A stretch of 64,000 nt of DNA from Aquincola tertiaricarbonis. Its GTDB lineage: Bacteria > Pseudomonadota > Gammaproteobacteria > Burkholderiales > Burkholderiaceae_C. This document shows positions 28,823 through 38,358 of the stretch, piece after piece (the first letter of the stretch is position 1; the number at the start of each line of letters is the position of its first letter). Location: positions 124,001 to 188,000 of the forward strand of contig NZ_JZUE01000010.1 in assembly GCF_000969605.1 (NCBI RefSeq), given 5' to 3'. Both the position numbers and the translations under genes were made by a program. The notes beneath the pieces were generated by a model. That model had not been told where the DNA came from and searched no databases. It saw nothing but the letters and a program-made list of their open reading frames with translations.

Positions 28823-29558
28823 AGCCGCCGTGCGCGTGCTGCGCGAGCGCATCGCCCGCGCGTCCCGCGTGTGCGTGCTCACCGGCGCGGGCATGAGTGC
28901 CGAGAGCGGCATTCCCACGTTCCGCGATGCGCAGACCGGCCTGTGGGCCCGCTTCGATCCGATGCAGCTGGCCAGCGAACCGGGCTTCCGGGCCGATCCG
29001 CAGCTGGTGTGGGACTGGTACCAGCAGCGGCGCGAAGGCGTGCGCCGCGCGCAGCCGCATGCAGGCCACCAGGCACTCGCGGCCTTTGCGCAGCGCCGGC
29101 CGGGCGTGCTCACGGTGGTGACCCAGAACGTGGACGACCTGCACCAGCGCGCCGGCCTGGACGGCGTGCTGCGGCTGCACGGCGACCTGCTGCAGGACCG
29201 CTGGCTGGCCCCCAGCCGCCACATGCCGCCCTGCGACCTGCGGCAGGCGCTGCCCGGCCATCCGCCGCGTTGCGCGCAATGCGGCAACCTGGTGCGGCCG
29301 GGCGTGGTGTGGTTCGGCGAAGCACTGCCGGCCGATGTCCTGGCCGACGCCGAGGACGCCGCCCGCGGCTGCACGGTGATGCTGGTGGTGGGCACCTCCG
29401 GCGCAGTGTGGCCGGCGGCCGGGCTGGCCGGCATCGCCCGCCGCGCGGGCGCCTGGGTCGCCATCGTCAACCCGGCCGCCACCGAGATCGACGGCGATGC
29501 CGACGAGCACCTGGCCGGCACCGCCGCCGGGCTGCTGCCGCGCCTGCTGGCGGCCTGA
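28815..29558 (+). CDS. Sir2-family NAD-dependent deacylase, altered zinc site
   Basis: 247 residues. The NAD core is intact: [31 protein letters not shown], the catalytic His in LRLHGD, and [11 protein letters not shown]. The zinc module is unusual. After HGD the first CxxC is absent ([16 protein letters not shown] gives only one Cys), while the second, [11 protein letters not shown], is present. It also lacks the Tyr-x-x-Arg desuccinylase pair in clear form. GTG 28815 is the only start before the motif and overlaps rlmB by 8 nt. Deacylase activity is likely but not certain. Confidence 0.88.
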   Translation: MPEAAVRVLRERIARASRVCVLTGAGMSAESGIPTFRDAQTGLWARFDPMQLASEPGFRADPQLVWDWYQQRREGVRRAQPHAGHQALAAFAQRRPGVLTVVTQNVDDLHQRAGLDGVLRLHGDLLQDRWLAPSRHMPPCDLRQALPGHPPRCAQCGNLVRPGVVWFGEALPADVLADAEDAARGCTVMLVVGTSGAVWPAAGLAGIARRAGAWVAIVNPAATEIDGDADEHLAGTAAGLLPRLLAA

Positions 29559-29621
29559 GGAACGCCTGAACGGCGGTTGATGGACGCTGGAGGGCCGATG
29601 GACGGCCGAAGAAGCGCCGCC

Positions 29622-30200
29622 TTATTCCAGCGCACCCACCTCGCGCAGGCTGCCGTCGGCTTGCCGCTTGAGCACGATCATCTCGCCCGACGAGGTGCTG
29701 CGCCCCGTGAGGGCCTGGATGTTGACCTGGTGCGTCACCGCCAGCAGCACGCCGGGGCCGCGCCAATCGGCGATCACGCGGCGGGCGGCGGCGGTGACCT
29801 CGTCGCTGCTGGTTTCGGAGCGAAAGGTGCTGCCGAAGGCGGGATCGGCCACGACCGGACCCAGGTCCAGCAGCCGGGCCGTCTCCAGGCAGCGGCACCA
29901 CGGCGAGCTGAGCAGCTTGCCCACCTTCACACCCGCCGCACGCAGCCGCTGGCCGGCCGCGCGGGCATCGGCGCGGCCTTCGTCGTTCAGGTTGCGCTGG
30001 GTGCTGCAGTCGCCGAGCTTGAAGCCGGCCGGGTCGCCCACGCCCGGCGCCCGTGCATGCCGCATCAGCACCACCGTGCCCGGCTCCCGCAGCGCGGCCA
30101 GCGCGGCCTGCGGATCGGCATGGGCTGGCAGGGCAGCCAGGGCGCCGGCGGCAGCCAGCAGCAGGACGAGGACGCGGCGGTGTGGAAGGCGGTGCGGCAT
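29622..30200 (-). CDS. Secreted histidine phosphatase family protein
   Basis: 192 residues: a signal peptide (RVLVLLLAAAGALAALPAHA) and a phosphoglycerate-mutase-like fold with VVLMRHARAPG (catalytic RH), SSPWCRCLETARL and the second His in LLAVTHQVNIQALTG. Substrate unknown; secreted members often act on phosphorylated sugars or lipids. The ATG 30200 has TACCCT 7 nt upstream and no ribosome site. Divergent from upp. Confidence 0.85.
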   Translation of the reverse strand: MPHRLPHRRVLVLLLAAAGALAALPAHADPQAALAALREPGTVVLMRHARAPGVGDPAGFKLGDCSTQRNLNDEGRADARAAGQRLRAAGVKVGKLLSSPWCRCLETARLLDLGPVVADPAFGSTFRSETSSDEVTAAARRVIADWRGPGVLLAVTHQVNIQALTGRSTSSGEMIVLKRQADGSLREVGALE

Positions 30201-30207
30201 GGGCGCG

Positions 30208-30213
30208 AGGGTA
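30208..30213 (-). promoter_or_regulatory. -10 hexamer of the histidine phosphatase gene
   Basis: On the minus strand TACCCT (30213-30208) ends 7 nt before the ATG; no Shine-Dalgarno follows. Likely leaderless transcript. Confidence 0.4.
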
Positions 30214-30287
30214 GGGCCTGCCGCATGGCCGCACTTCCGCCTCGGGTTTGGCGGCAGGCCGGGCTGGCGCCTTGGCACGAAGCTCGC

Positions 30288-30293
30288 TAAAAC
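30288..30293 (+). promoter_or_regulatory. -10 hexamer of upp
   Basis: TAAAAC ends 6 nt before the upp ATG and no ribosome site is present, again suggesting a leaderless mRNA. Confidence 0.4.
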
Positions 30294-30299
30294 CCCGGC

Positions 30300-30941
30300 A
30301 TGCCCGTCATCCAGATCGCCCATCCCCTGGTGCGCCACAAGATTGGCCTGCTGCGCGAGGCCGGCATCACCACCAAGGACTTTCGAGCCCTCACGCAGGA
30401 GCTGGCCCGGCTGCTGGCCTACGAGGCCACGGCCGACTTCCCGCTGTGCAAGGTCACGCTGCCATGCTGGAGCGGCCCGGTGGAGGTGGAGCAGATCCAG
30501 GGCCGCAAGGTGACGGTGGTGCCCATCCTGCGCGCCGGCCTGGGCATGCTGGACGGCGTGCTGGACATCGTGCCTGGCGCGAAGGTGAGCGTGGTGGGCC
30601 TGTCGCGCAACCACGAGACGCTGCAGCCCGAGCGCTACTTCGAGAAGTTCGTCGGCCACCTGGAACAGCGCACCGCGCTCATCATCGACCCGATGCTGGC
30701 CACCGCCGGCTCGATGATCGCCACCGCGCAGCTGCTGAAGGACCGTGGCTGCACCGACGTGCGGGCGCTGGTGCTCGTGGCCGCGCCCGAGGGCATTGCC
30801 GCGCTGCAGGCTGCGCACCCCGACGTGCGCTGCTGGACGGCCGCCATCGACAGCCACCTGGACGCCAACGGCTACATCATTCCCGGCCTGGGCGACGCCG
30901 GCGACAAGCTCTTCGGCACCAAGTTCGAAGACACCGTGTGA
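30300..30941 (+). CDS. upp: Uracil phosphoribosyltransferase
   Basis: 213 residues, full length. Salvages uracil to UMP. Start [27 protein letters not shown] is diagnostic; [22 protein letters not shown] and the PRPP loop [23 protein letters not shown] are present, as is the uracil-binding end [16 protein letters not shown]. Confidence 0.97.
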   Translation: MPVIQIAHPLVRHKIGLLREAGITTKDFRALTQELARLLAYEATADFPLCKVTLPCWSGPVEVEQIQGRKVTVVPILRAGLGMLDGVLDIVPGAKVSVVGLSRNHETLQPERYFEKFVGHLEQRTALIIDPMLATAGSMIATAQLLKDRGCTDVRALVLVAAPEGIAALQAAHPDVRCWTAAIDSHLDANGYIIPGLGDAGDKLFGTKFEDTV

Positions 30942-31006
30942 ACCCGCGCTGACGCCAGCACGCCCGGTGGCAAGATGGGCCGGTGCCCACTGCCCGGAGA
31001 GTGCCC

Positions 31007-31489
31007 ATGCGCATCCTGCTGCCCGTCGACGGTTCCGCGCGTTCGCTCGATGCCATCCACCATGGCCTGCGCCTGGCGCGCGATGGCCTGCAGGCCAGCT
31101 TCCTGCTGCTGAACGTGCAGGAACCCACGCACCTGTACGAAGTGCTGATGCTGCGCGATGCCGATGCCCGCGCCGCCGCCGCGCGCGAGGCGGGCGAGAG
31201 CGCGCTGCAGTCGGCGCAGGCGCTGCTGGACGCGGCCGGCCTGGCCTACGAAGTGGAGATCACCACCGGCGACCCGGCGCAGCAGATCGTGGAGGTGGCC
31301 GAACGCGAGCAGTGCGACGCCATCGTGATGGGCACCTTCGGCCACGGCGCGTTGAGCGAGGCGCTGCTGGGCTCGGTCTCGCAGGAGGTGCTGCAGCATG
31401 CCGGCGTGCCGGTGACCATCGTTCGCCATGCGCCGCCTGCCGAGGCGCCGCCGGCCACCGGCCCGGACGAACTGGCCGAAGAAGGCTGA
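31007..31489 (+). CDS. Universal stress protein
   Basis: 160 residues, UspA fold: MRILLPVDGSARSLDAIHHGLRLA at the N terminus and AIVMGTFGHGALSEALLGSVSQEVLQHAGVPVTIVRH at the C terminus (ATP-site pattern G-x-F-G-H-G). Start ATG 31007 follows GGAGAG. A 15-residue acidic Pro/Ala tail follows the domain. Second Usp gene in the window, only distantly like the first. Confidence 0.92.
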   Translation: MRILLPVDGSARSLDAIHHGLRLARDGLQASFLLLNVQEPTHLYEVLMLRDADARAAAAREAGESALQSAQALLDAAGLAYEVEITTGDPAQQIVEVAEREQCDAIVMGTFGHGALSEALLGSVSQEVLQHAGVPVTIVRHAPPAEAPPATGPDELAEEG

Positions 31490-31551
31490 TGCCGGGCGAG
31501 GCGCTATCCTGCCGGGCTCCGTGAACCAGCCGACCCTGGAGCCGCTTTTCC

Positions 31552-32634
31552 ATGACACGTGTTTTCAACTTCAGCGCCGGCCCGGCCGCGCTTCCTGAAC
31601 CGGTGCTGCGCGAGGCCGCGGCCGAGATGCTGGACTGGCACGGCTCGGGCATGTCCGTCATGGAGATGAGCCACCGCGGCAAGGAGTTCATGGGCATCCT
31701 GGCCGAGACCAAGGCGCTGCTGGTCGAGCTGCTGAACATCCCACCGAACTACAAGGTACTGTTCATGCAGGGCGGCGCCCTGGGCCAGAACGCCATCCTG
31801 CCGATGAACCTGCTGCGTGGGCGCCAAAGCGCCGACTACGTGCACACCGGCGAGTGGTCGAAGAAGTCGATCGAGGAAGCCGGCAAGTACTGCACTGCGC
31901 GCGTGGCCGCCACCGCCGAAGGCAGCCGCTTCACGCACGTGCCGAAGCAGGACAGCTGGCAGCTCGACCCCGATGCGGCCTACGTGCACATCTGCAGCAA
32001 CGAGACCATCGGCGGCGTGGAATACCACTGGACGCCCGACACCGGCGACGTGCCGCTGGTGGCCGACATGTCCAGCAACTTCCTGAGCAAGCCGGTGGAC
32101 GTGAGCCGCTACGGCCTGATCTATGGCGGTGCGCAGAAGAACATCGGCCCGGCCGGCCTCACGCTGGTGATCGTGCGCGACGACCTGCTGGGCGGTGCGC
32201 TGCCCATCACGCCGCAGGTGTTCGACTACAAGCACCTGGCCGACAACGATTCGATGATCAACACGCCGCCCACCTACGCGATCTACATTGCCGGGCTGGT
32301 GTTCAAGTGGATCAAGGCGCAGGGCGGGCTGGAAGGCATGGCCCGCCTCAACCAGGCCAAGGCCAGCCTGCTGTACGGCGCGATCGATGCCAGCGGCTTC
32401 TACACCAGCCCGGTGGCGCGCGAGGACCGCTCGCTGATGAACGTGCCGTTCCGCCTGTCCGACCCGTCGCTCGACGCTGCGTTCCTGAAGGGCGCCGAGG
32501 CGCGCGGCATGGTGCAGCTCAAGGGCCACCGCGTGGTGGGCGGCATGCGCGCGTCGATCTACAACGCGGTGCCGCTGGAGGCGGTGCAGGCGCTGGTGGA
32601 CTACATGAAGGAGTTCGAGGCTGAAAAGGGCTGA
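31552..32634 (+). CDS. serC: Phosphoserine aminotransferase
   Basis: 360 residues, class V PLP aminotransferase of serine and pyridoxine synthesis. Begins [24 protein letters not shown]; the PLP lysine is in [28 protein letters not shown] and [11 protein letters not shown] are conserved. In many Burkholderiales serC follows gyrA directly; here it is on the opposite strand about 9 kb from gyrA. Its 3' end runs into the 77-bp repeats. Confidence 0.96.
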   Translation: MTRVFNFSAGPAALPEPVLREAAAEMLDWHGSGMSVMEMSHRGKEFMGILAETKALLVELLNIPPNYKVLFMQGGALGQNAILPMNLLRGRQSADYVHTGEWSKKSIEEAGKYCTARVAATAEGSRFTHVPKQDSWQLDPDAAYVHICSNETIGGVEYHWTPDTGDVPLVADMSSNFLSKPVDVSRYGLIYGGAQKNIGPAGLTLVIVRDDLLGGALPITPQVFDYKHLADNDSMINTPPTYAIYIAGLVFKWIKAQGGLEGMARLNQAKASLLYGAIDASGFYTSPVAREDRSLMNVPFRLSDPSLDAAFLKGAEARGMVQLKGHRVVGGMRASIYNAVPLEAVQALVDYMKEFEAEKG

Positions 32635-32641
32635 GCATGGT

Positions 32642-32866
32642 GCCCCCAAGCTCGCTGCGCTCCCTGCCCCCCGAGGGGGCGCATTCAGCCTTGGGGCGGC
32701 CCGGCGGCTGAACGTGGAGCCCCCAAGCTCGCTGCGCTCGCTGCCCCCCAGGGGGGCGCATTCAGCCTTGGGGCGGCCCGGCGGCTGAACGTGAAGCCCC
32801 CAAGCTCGCTGCGCTCGCTGCCCCCCAGGGGGGCGCATTCAGCCTTGGGGCGGCCCGGCGGCTGAA
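32642..32866. repeat. Three tandem copies of a 77-bp palindromic repeat
   Basis: Copies start at 32642, 32719 and 32796. Copies 2 and 3 are almost identical, copy 1 differs at a few positions. Each unit has outer inverted arms CCCCAAG/CTTGGGG and an inner CCCCCC/GGGGGG hairpin. The array fills the space between the convergent stops of serC and the IclR gene, as expected for a REP/BIME-like element or two-way terminator. Similar CCCCAAG...CTTGGGG intergenic elements are known to me from Comamonadaceae-type genomes. Reading frames through it are not genes. Confidence 0.9.
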
Positions 32867-32868
32867 TG

Positions 32869-33693
32869 CTATGTCTTGAACTGCAGCAGCCGCGCGATGT
32901 CCCGCGAGGCCTGCAGCAGCAGCGGCAGGAAGCGTTCGACCATCACCGCCGGCGGCGTGCGGTTGGCCTGGCCGCTGATGTTCAGCGCGGCAATGGTGCG
33001 GCCGGTGCGGTCGACGATGGGTGCGGCCAGCGAAACCAGGCCTTCCTCCAGTTCCTGGTTCACCAGGCACCAGCCCTGCCGCCGGGTTTCCTCCACCAGC
33101 GCCACCAGGGCTTCCAGCTCCACCACGGTGCGCGAGGTCCAGGGCAGCCGCTCGCGCGAGGCGAGCCGGGCCCGCGCTTCCTCGGGCGGCAGGCCAGCCA
33201 GCAGCACCCGGCCCATCGAGGTGCAGAAAGCCGGCAGCCGGCTGCCGATGCCCAGGTTGATGCGCATGATCTTGTGCGTGGGCACCCGCAGCACATACAC
33301 CAGTTCGGCGCCGTCCAGCACCGCGGCCGAGCAGCTCTCCTTCACCTCGGCCACCAGGGTTTCCATCACCGGCTCGGCCAGGTTCCACAGCGGCAGCGAC
33401 GACAGGTAGGCAAAGCCCAGGTCCAGGATCTTGGGCGTGAGGCGGAACTGCCGGCCCTGCGCCTCCACGTAGCCCAGGCCTTCCAGCGTGAGCAGGATGC
33501 GGCGCGCGCCGGCGCGGGTGAGGCCGGTGCGGGTGGCCACCTCCGTCAGCGTCTGCGTCGGGGCCTCGGCGCTGAAGGAGCGGATGACCGCCAGCCCGCG
33601 GGCGAACGACTGCACATAGGTGTCGCCGGGCTTCGGGCGCTCGGCGGCATCGGCCTGGGCAGCAGGGGCGGGGGAGGGCGGCAGGTCGGGCAT
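32869..33693 (-). CDS. IclR-family transcriptional regulator (PcaR/PobR-like)
   Basis: 274 residues. The N-terminal winged helix ([48 protein letters not shown]) starts with the SFARGL pattern of the PcaR/PobR/CatR subgroup that controls aromatic-acid catabolism. The effector domain contains [20 protein letters not shown] and [23 protein letters not shown]. No target pathway gene is adjacent, so the regulon is unknown. A GATAAT -10 (33744-33739, minus strand) lies about 45 nt upstream, in the intergenic region shared with the AIM24 gene. Confidence 0.9.
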   Translation of the reverse strand: MPDLPPSPAPAAQADAAERPKPGDTYVQSFARGLAVIRSFSAEAPTQTLTEVATRTGLTRAGARRILLTLEGLGYVEAQGRQFRLTPKILDLGFAYLSSLPLWNLAEPVMETLVAEVKESCSAAVLDGAELVYVLRVPTHKIMRINLGIGSRLPAFCTSMGRVLLAGLPPEEARARLASRERLPWTSRTVVELEALVALVEETRRQGWCLVNQELEEGLVSLAAPIVDRTGRTIAALNISGQANRTPPAVMVERFLPLLLQASRDIARLLQFKT

Positions 33694-33811
33694 CGAAGGG
33701 GCGGGCGGGCGGCTCGCCGCGGGCGTTGCGGGCGGCGCATTATCGGCAGCGCCGCTTCGTTACCATCGCGCCCGTTTCAACCACCTCATGCCAGAGACAG
33801 GAGCCACCATC

Positions 33812-34627
33812 ATGGCCATGGACGTCGTCGACTACGAGATCAAGGGCGCCGAAATGCAGTACGTCGAGGTCGAGCTCGACCCCGGCGAAGCTGCCATCGG
33901 CGAAGCCGGCAGCATGATGTTCATGGATGCCGGCATCGGCATGGACACGGTGTTCGGCGACGGCTCCAAGAGCCAGGGCGGCTTCTTCGGCAAGCTGCTG
34001 GGCGCGGGCAAGCGGCTGGTCACCGGCGAATCGCTGTTCACCACCATCTACACCAACGAGGCCAACGTCAAGCGCCGCATCGCCTTCGCTTCGCCGTACC
34101 CCGGCAAGATCATGGCAATGGACCTGAGCCGCCTGGGCGGCACGCTCATCTGCCAGAAGGACGCCTTCCTGTGCGCTGCGCGTGGCGTGTCGCTGGGCAT
34201 CGCGCTGCAGCAGAAGCTGTCGGTCGGCTTCTTCGGGGGTGAAGGCTTCATCATGCAGAAGCTGGAAGGCGACGGCCTGGCCTTCGTGCACGCCGGCGGC
34301 ACCGTGGTCAAGCGCGAGCTGCAGCCCGGCGAAACCTTGCTGGTGGACACCGGCTGCGTGGTGGCCTACACGCCCAACGTCAGCTTCGAGATCCAGTACG
34401 TGGGCAAGATCAAGACGGCGCTATTCGGCGGCGAGGGCCTGTTCTTCGCCAAGCTCACCGGCCCCGGCACCATCTGGCTGCAGAGCCTGCCGCTGTCGCG
34501 CCTGGCCTCGCGCATCTTCGCCGCGGCACCGCAGCGCGGCGGCGCGCGGGAAGAGGGTTCGGTGCTGGGCGGCGTGGCCGCCGGCGGCCTGCTGGGTGGC
34601 ATCCTCGGCGGCGGGGACGACGAGTAA
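33812..34627 (+). CDS. TIGR00266/AIM24-family protein
   Basis: 271 residues, beta-rich AIM24 fold. Seen: [35 protein letters not shown] at the N terminus, [11 protein letters not shown], and the end [16 protein letters not shown]; a Gly-rich, membrane-compatible tail ([19 protein letters not shown]) follows. Function in bacteria is not known. Start ATG 33812 follows CAGGAG at 33798-33803. Divergent from the IclR gene. Confidence 0.88.
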   Translation: MAMDVVDYEIKGAEMQYVEVELDPGEAAIGEAGSMMFMDAGIGMDTVFGDGSKSQGGFFGKLLGAGKRLVTGESLFTTIYTNEANVKRRIAFASPYPGKIMAMDLSRLGGTLICQKDAFLCAARGVSLGIALQQKLSVGFFGGEGFIMQKLEGDGLAFVHAGGTVVKRELQPGETLLVDTGCVVAYTPNVSFEIQYVGKIKTALFGGEGLFFAKLTGPGTIWLQSLPLSRLASRIFAAAPQRGGAREEGSVLGGVAAGGLLGGILGGGDDE

Positions 34628-34656
34628 ACGGCAGGTGCCCGGCAGGGCGCTCCGCC

Positions 34657-34662
34657 TACACT
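34657..34662 (+). promoter_or_regulatory. -10 hexamer before the beta-propeller gene
   Basis: TACACT, about 41 nt before the TTG start at 34704. It would drive the cluster to 39149. No clear -35. Confidence 0.35.
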
Positions 34663-34703
34663 AGCGGGTTGCATAACGGCAGCCCGTTTCCGGGTGGTGC
34701 GTC

Positions 34704-35756
34704 TTGAAAGTCATTCCTTCGGCCCGGCCGCTGTGCCGGCGAACGTTCCTGGCGGCGGGTGCCGCGGCCGGCCTGGCCAGCGCCGGGGTGCTGCCCGGTG
34801 CGGCCATCGCCCAGCCGGCCACCCCGCCGGCCAAGGCGGGTCCCATCTTCGTGCTGAACTCGCTGGACGCCAGCGTCAGCGTGATCGATCCGGCCAGCTT
34901 CACCGAGATCCGGCGCCTGCCCACCGGCAAGGAGCCGCACCACCTGTACCTGACGCCCGATGAGAAGTCCGTCATCGTGGCCAATGCGCTGAGCGACTCG
35001 CTCACCTTCATCGATCCCGTCAGCGGCCTCGTGCAGCGGGTGGTGACCGACATCATCGATCCCTACCACCTGCGCTTCTCGCCGGACATGAAGTGGTTCG
35101 TCACCGCCGCCAACCGGCTGAACCACATCGACCTGTACCGCTGGCAGCCGGCCGACGCCGCGCAACCGCTGGCGCTGGTCAAGCGCGTGGCCGCCAGCCG
35201 CACGCCCAGCCACCTGGCCATCGACAGCCGCAGCAGCGTCATCTATTCGTCGATGCAGGACAGCGACGAGCTGATGGCCATCGACATCCACACCCAGGCG
35301 CCGCGCTGGAAGGTGCCCATCGGCAAGATGCCGGCGGATGTGTTCCTCACCGCCGACGACCGCACGCTGCTGGTGGCGCTGACCGGCGACCAGTTCGTCG
35401 AGGCCTATGACGTCACCGGCGCGCAGCCGCGGCTGGTCAAGCGCATCAAGACGGCGGCCGGCGCCCATGCCTTCCGCGCCCGCGGCGACCGGCGGCATGT
35501 GTTCGTCAGCAACCGGGTGGCCAACACCATCAGCCTGCTGGACACCCAGTCGCTGAGCGTGGTGGAGCACTATCCCGCGCCCGGCGGCCCGGACTGCATG
35601 GAGATGCTCAACGACGGCCGCACGCTGATGGTGACCTCGCGCTGGGCGCGCAAGCTCACCTTCATCGACATCACCCGGCGCGAGGTGGTGCGGCAGGTGC
35701 CCGTGGGCAAGTCGCCGCACGGGGTGTGGACGCTGGCCCATGCGAGCCGCATCTAG
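34704..35756 (+). CDS. YncE-like beta-propeller protein with Tat signal
   Basis: 350 residues. A twin-arginine-type signal (CRRTFLAAGAAAGLASAG) precedes a seven-bladed propeller built of repeats such as IFVLNSLDASVSVIDPASFTEIRRLPTG and VFVSNRVANTISLLDTQSLSVV. Such proteins are periplasmic binding or scaffold modules, sometimes near quinoprotein or metal systems. The start is TTG 34704 (no ATG precedes the signal). Its end overlaps the deacetylase gene by 17 nt. Confidence 0.82.
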   Translation: MKVIPSARPLCRRTFLAAGAAAGLASAGVLPGAAIAQPATPPAKAGPIFVLNSLDASVSVIDPASFTEIRRLPTGKEPHHLYLTPDEKSVIVANALSDSLTFIDPVSGLVQRVVTDIIDPYHLRFSPDMKWFVTAANRLNHIDLYRWQPADAAQPLALVKRVAASRTPSHLAIDSRSSVIYSSMQDSDELMAIDIHTQAPRWKVPIGKMPADVFLTADDRTLLVALTGDQFVEAYDVTGAQPRLVKRIKTAAGAHAFRARGDRRHVFVSNRVANTISLLDTQSLSVVEHYPAPGGPDCMEMLNDGRTLMVTSRWARKLTFIDITRREVVRQVPVGKSPHGVWTLAHASRI

Positions 35757-36531
35757 CCGCAGCGGCCTGCGCCTCCTGGCCGCCGCGGCGGCGTTGGCCG
35801 CTGCGGGCACGGCGGCCGCTGCCGGCTGCGCCAAACCGGTCTACCTCACCTTCGACACCGGCCACATGGGCGTGGCGCCGCTGGTGGCCGAGGTGCTGGC
35901 CCGCCACGGCGTGAAGGCCACCTTCTTCCTGGCCAACGAGCGCACCCGCACCGACGGCAGCAGCCTGGACGACGAATGGGCGCCCTGGTGGAGGGCGCGC
36001 GCCGCCGAGGGCCATGCCTTCGGCTCCCATACCTGGGACCATCTGGTGTGGCAGGCCGACACCGCCGCCGGCCTGCGCCTGCGGCCCACCGCCGGGCCGG
36101 ATGCAGGCAAGACGCTGACGCTCACGCCCGCGCAGTACTGCGCCGAGCTTCGCCGGCCTGCCGAGCGCTTCCAGGCAATGACCGGCCAGACGATGCTGCC
36201 GCTGTTCCGCGCGCCCGCCGGCCGCACCTCGCCGGCGCTGCTGGCCGCGGCCAAGGCCTGCGGCTTCACCCACGTCGGCTGGTCGCCGGCCGGCTTCCTG
36301 GGCGACGAGCTGCCCAGCGACAAGTACCCCAACGACAAGCTGCTGTCCCAGGCGCTGCAGAAGGTGCGGCCGGGCGACATCCTGCTGGCGCACCTGGGCA
36401 TCTGGTCGCGCCAGGACCCTTGGGCGCCGGCCGTGCTGGAGCCGCTGGTCACCGGCCTGCAGGCCCGCGGCCTGTGCTTCGCCACGTTGCGCGAGCATCC
36501 GCTGTATGCCGCCGCGGCCGCGCCGCGTTGA
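35740..36531 (+). CDS. Polysaccharide deacetylase family protein (NodB fold), deviant metal site
   Basis: 263 residues with a signal peptide (LRLLAAAAALAAAGTAAAA). Motif 1 is YLTFDTGHMG, where the second Asp of the usual TFDDG is Thr; motif 2 is GSHTWDHL (HTxxH); motif 3 FRAPAG; the late His is in ILLAHLGIW. The missing metal-binding Asp suggests altered metal use or another substrate; PdaA-type enzymes show Asn at this place. Encoded with a propeller protein and membrane enzymes, so cell-wall or envelope-glycan modification is possible. Confidence 0.85.
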   Translation: MRAASSRSGLRLLAAAAALAAAGTAAAAGCAKPVYLTFDTGHMGVAPLVAEVLARHGVKATFFLANERTRTDGSSLDDEWAPWWRARAAEGHAFGSHTWDHLVWQADTAAGLRLRPTAGPDAGKTLTLTPAQYCAELRRPAERFQAMTGQTMLPLFRAPAGRTSPALLAAAKACGFTHVGWSPAGFLGDELPSDKYPNDKLLSQALQKVRPGDILLAHLGIWSRQDPWAPAVLEPLVTGLQARGLCFATLREHPLYAAAAAPR

Positions 36532-36538
36532 CCTGTCC

Positions 36539-37510
36539 ATGACCGTTCTCGACCCCTTCATCGACGCCTTCGGCACCGCGCAGCAGTGGCTGTTCGAGCA
36601 GGCGGTGCAGCCGGCGCTGTACACGCTGGGCATGGGCAACCTGCTGGAAGACGCCTTCGACGCCACCGGCTGGCTGCTGGCCGGGCTGCTGCAGATCGTG
36701 GTGATGCTCACCGTCTTCCGTGCGCTGGAGCGCTGGCGGCCCGCCGAGCCGCTGACCGACCGCGCCGCCGTGCGCACCGACGTGCTGTACACGCTGATCC
36801 ACCGCCTGGGCGTTTTCCGGCTGGCCCTCTTCTTCACGCTGGTGCCGCTGTGGAACGACGGCATCGGCTGGCTGCGGCTGCAGGGCCTGCCTACCTTTCA
36901 CCTGGACAACCTGTGGCCCGGCGTCACCGACGTGGCCTGGGTGTCCTTGCTGATGTACCTGCTGCTGTTCGACCTGGTGGGCTATGCGCTGCACCGGGCG
37001 CAGCACCAGTTCAGCTGGTGGTGGCAGCTGCATGCGGTGCACCACAGCCAGCGCCAGATGACCCTGTGGAGCGACAACCGCAACCACCTGCTGGACGACC
37101 TCATCCACGACAGCGTGTTCGTGCTGGTGGGTCTGGCAGTGGGCATCGCGCCGGGACAGTTCGTGACGGTGGTGGTGATCACGCAGCTGCTGGAAAGCCT
37201 GTCGCATGCCAACGTGCGGCTGGGTTTCGGCCGCTGGGGCGACCGGCTGCTGGTCAGCCCGCGCTTCCACCGGGTGCACCACGCCATCGGCATCGGCCAT
37301 GAATCGAACGGCGCGGGCACGCTGGGTGGCCACAACTTCGCGGTGCTGTTCCCGTTGTGGGACCTGCTGTTCCGCACCGCCGAGTTCGACCGGCCGGTGG
37401 AGCCCACCGGCATCCGCGACCAGCTGCCCGACCAGGGCGGCCGGGACTACGGCCGCGGCTTCTGGGCCCAGCAGTGGCTGGGCCTCAAGCGCCTGGCCGG
37501 CAGGGGATGA
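36539..37510 (+). CDS. Fatty acid hydroxylase / sterol desaturase family membrane protein
   Basis: 323 residues with several membrane helices. The di-iron histidine motifs are HRAQH (residues about 155-159), HAVHHSQ, and HRVHHAIG, with a further His in GGHNFAVLFPLWDLLF, matching the fatty acid hydroxylase superfamily. Substrate unknown: lipid, sterol-like or carotenoid. ATG 36539 is 7 nt after the deacetylase stop; an upstream start at 36506 would overlap that gene. Confidence 0.88.
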   Translation: MTVLDPFIDAFGTAQQWLFEQAVQPALYTLGMGNLLEDAFDATGWLLAGLLQIVVMLTVFRALERWRPAEPLTDRAAVRTDVLYTLIHRLGVFRLALFFTLVPLWNDGIGWLRLQGLPTFHLDNLWPGVTDVAWVSLLMYLLLFDLVGYALHRAQHQFSWWWQLHAVHHSQRQMTLWSDNRNHLLDDLIHDSVFVLVGLAVGIAPGQFVTVVVITQLLESLSHANVRLGFGRWGDRLLVSPRFHRVHHAIGIGHESNGAGTLGGHNFAVLFPLWDLLFRTAEFDRPVEPTGIRDQLPDQGGRDYGRGFWAQQWLGLKRLAGRG

Positions 37511-38358
37511 TGGGCGGCATGAAAGCACTCATCGATGCCTTCTGGCGCGCCAGCGCCTACTGCCTGCACCCGCGCGTGATCGCGATGTCGCTGCTGCCGC
37601 TGCTGGTGGCCGGCGGCCTCACGCTGGCCGCCGGCTGGTTCTTCTATGAAGCGGCCATCGACGGCGTGCGCGCCACGATGGAGAGCTGGCTGCTCACCTC
37701 GGCCTTCCTGCAGTGGCTGGACTCCATGGGCGCGCAGGGCTTTCGCGCAGTGCTCGCGCCGCTGATCGTGGTGGCGCTGGCGGTGCCGGTCATCGTGCTG
37801 GTATCGCTGGTGCTGGTGGCCATGATGATGACGCCGGCGCTGGTGTCCCTGGTGGCCCGCCGCCGCTTCCCGATGCTGGAGCGCCGGCATGGCGCGGGCC
37901 TGGCCAGCTCGGTGGCCTATTCGCTGGGCTACACGCTGCTGGCCTTCATCGTGCTGGCGGCCAGCGTGCCGCTGTGGCTCATCCCGCCGCTGGTGCTGGT
38001 GATCCCGCCGCTGGTGTGGGGCTGGCTCACCTACCGCGTGATGGCCTTCGATGCGCTGGCCGACCATGCCAGCGCCGAGGAGCGCAAGCTGCTGCTGCGC
38101 CAGCACCGCTGGCCGTTGATGGGCATCGGCGTGGTGTGCGGCTACCTCGGCGCCGCGCCTTCGCTGCTGTGGGCGGTGAGCGCCATGACGCTGGTGCTGG
38201 CGCCCATCCTCATCGTGGCCTCGGTCTGGCTGTACACGCTGGTGTTCGCCTTCTCGTCGCTCTGGTTCACCCATTACGGCCTGGCGGCGCTGCAGCGCCT
38301 GCGCATGCAGGCCGGCCCCACCGTCATCACCCCCGCGCCCCTGGAGCAGCTGCCATGA
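37507..38358 (+). CDS. EI24-domain membrane protein
   Basis: 283 residues with about five membrane helices (SLLPLLVAGGLTLAAGWFFY, APLIVVALAVPVIVLVSLVLV, and others). LIDAFWRASAYCLHPRVIAMSLLPLL and the WGWLTYRVMAFDALADHAS segment are typical of the EI24/CysZ-related family. A transport role (sulfate in CysZ) is known only for some members. Starts in an ATGA overlap with the hydroxylase gene and ends in one with the next gene. Confidence 0.82.
   Translation: MMGGMKALIDAFWRASAYCLHPRVIAMSLLPLLVAGGLTLAAGWFFYEAAIDGVRATMESWLLTSAFLQWLDSMGAQGFRAVLAPLIVVALAVPVIVLVSLVLVAMMMTPALVSLVARRRFPMLERRHGAGLASSVAYSLGYTLLAFIVLAASVPLWLIPPLVLVIPPLVWGWLTYRVMAFDALADHASAEERKLLLRQHRWPLMGIGVVCGYLGAAPSLLWAVSAMTLVLAPILIVASVWLYTLVFAFSSLWFTHYGLAALQRLRMQAGPTVITPAPLEQLP

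Noticed and set aside
31504-32838. Minus-strand frame containing repeated RPPGGQRAQRAWG units
   Set aside because: It is a translation of the 77-bp DNA repeats plus antisense serC, not a protein gene.
32642-32866. Possible CRISPR array
   Set aside because: The units are directly tandem with no unique spacers, and each is a nested palindrome; a REP-like element fits better.
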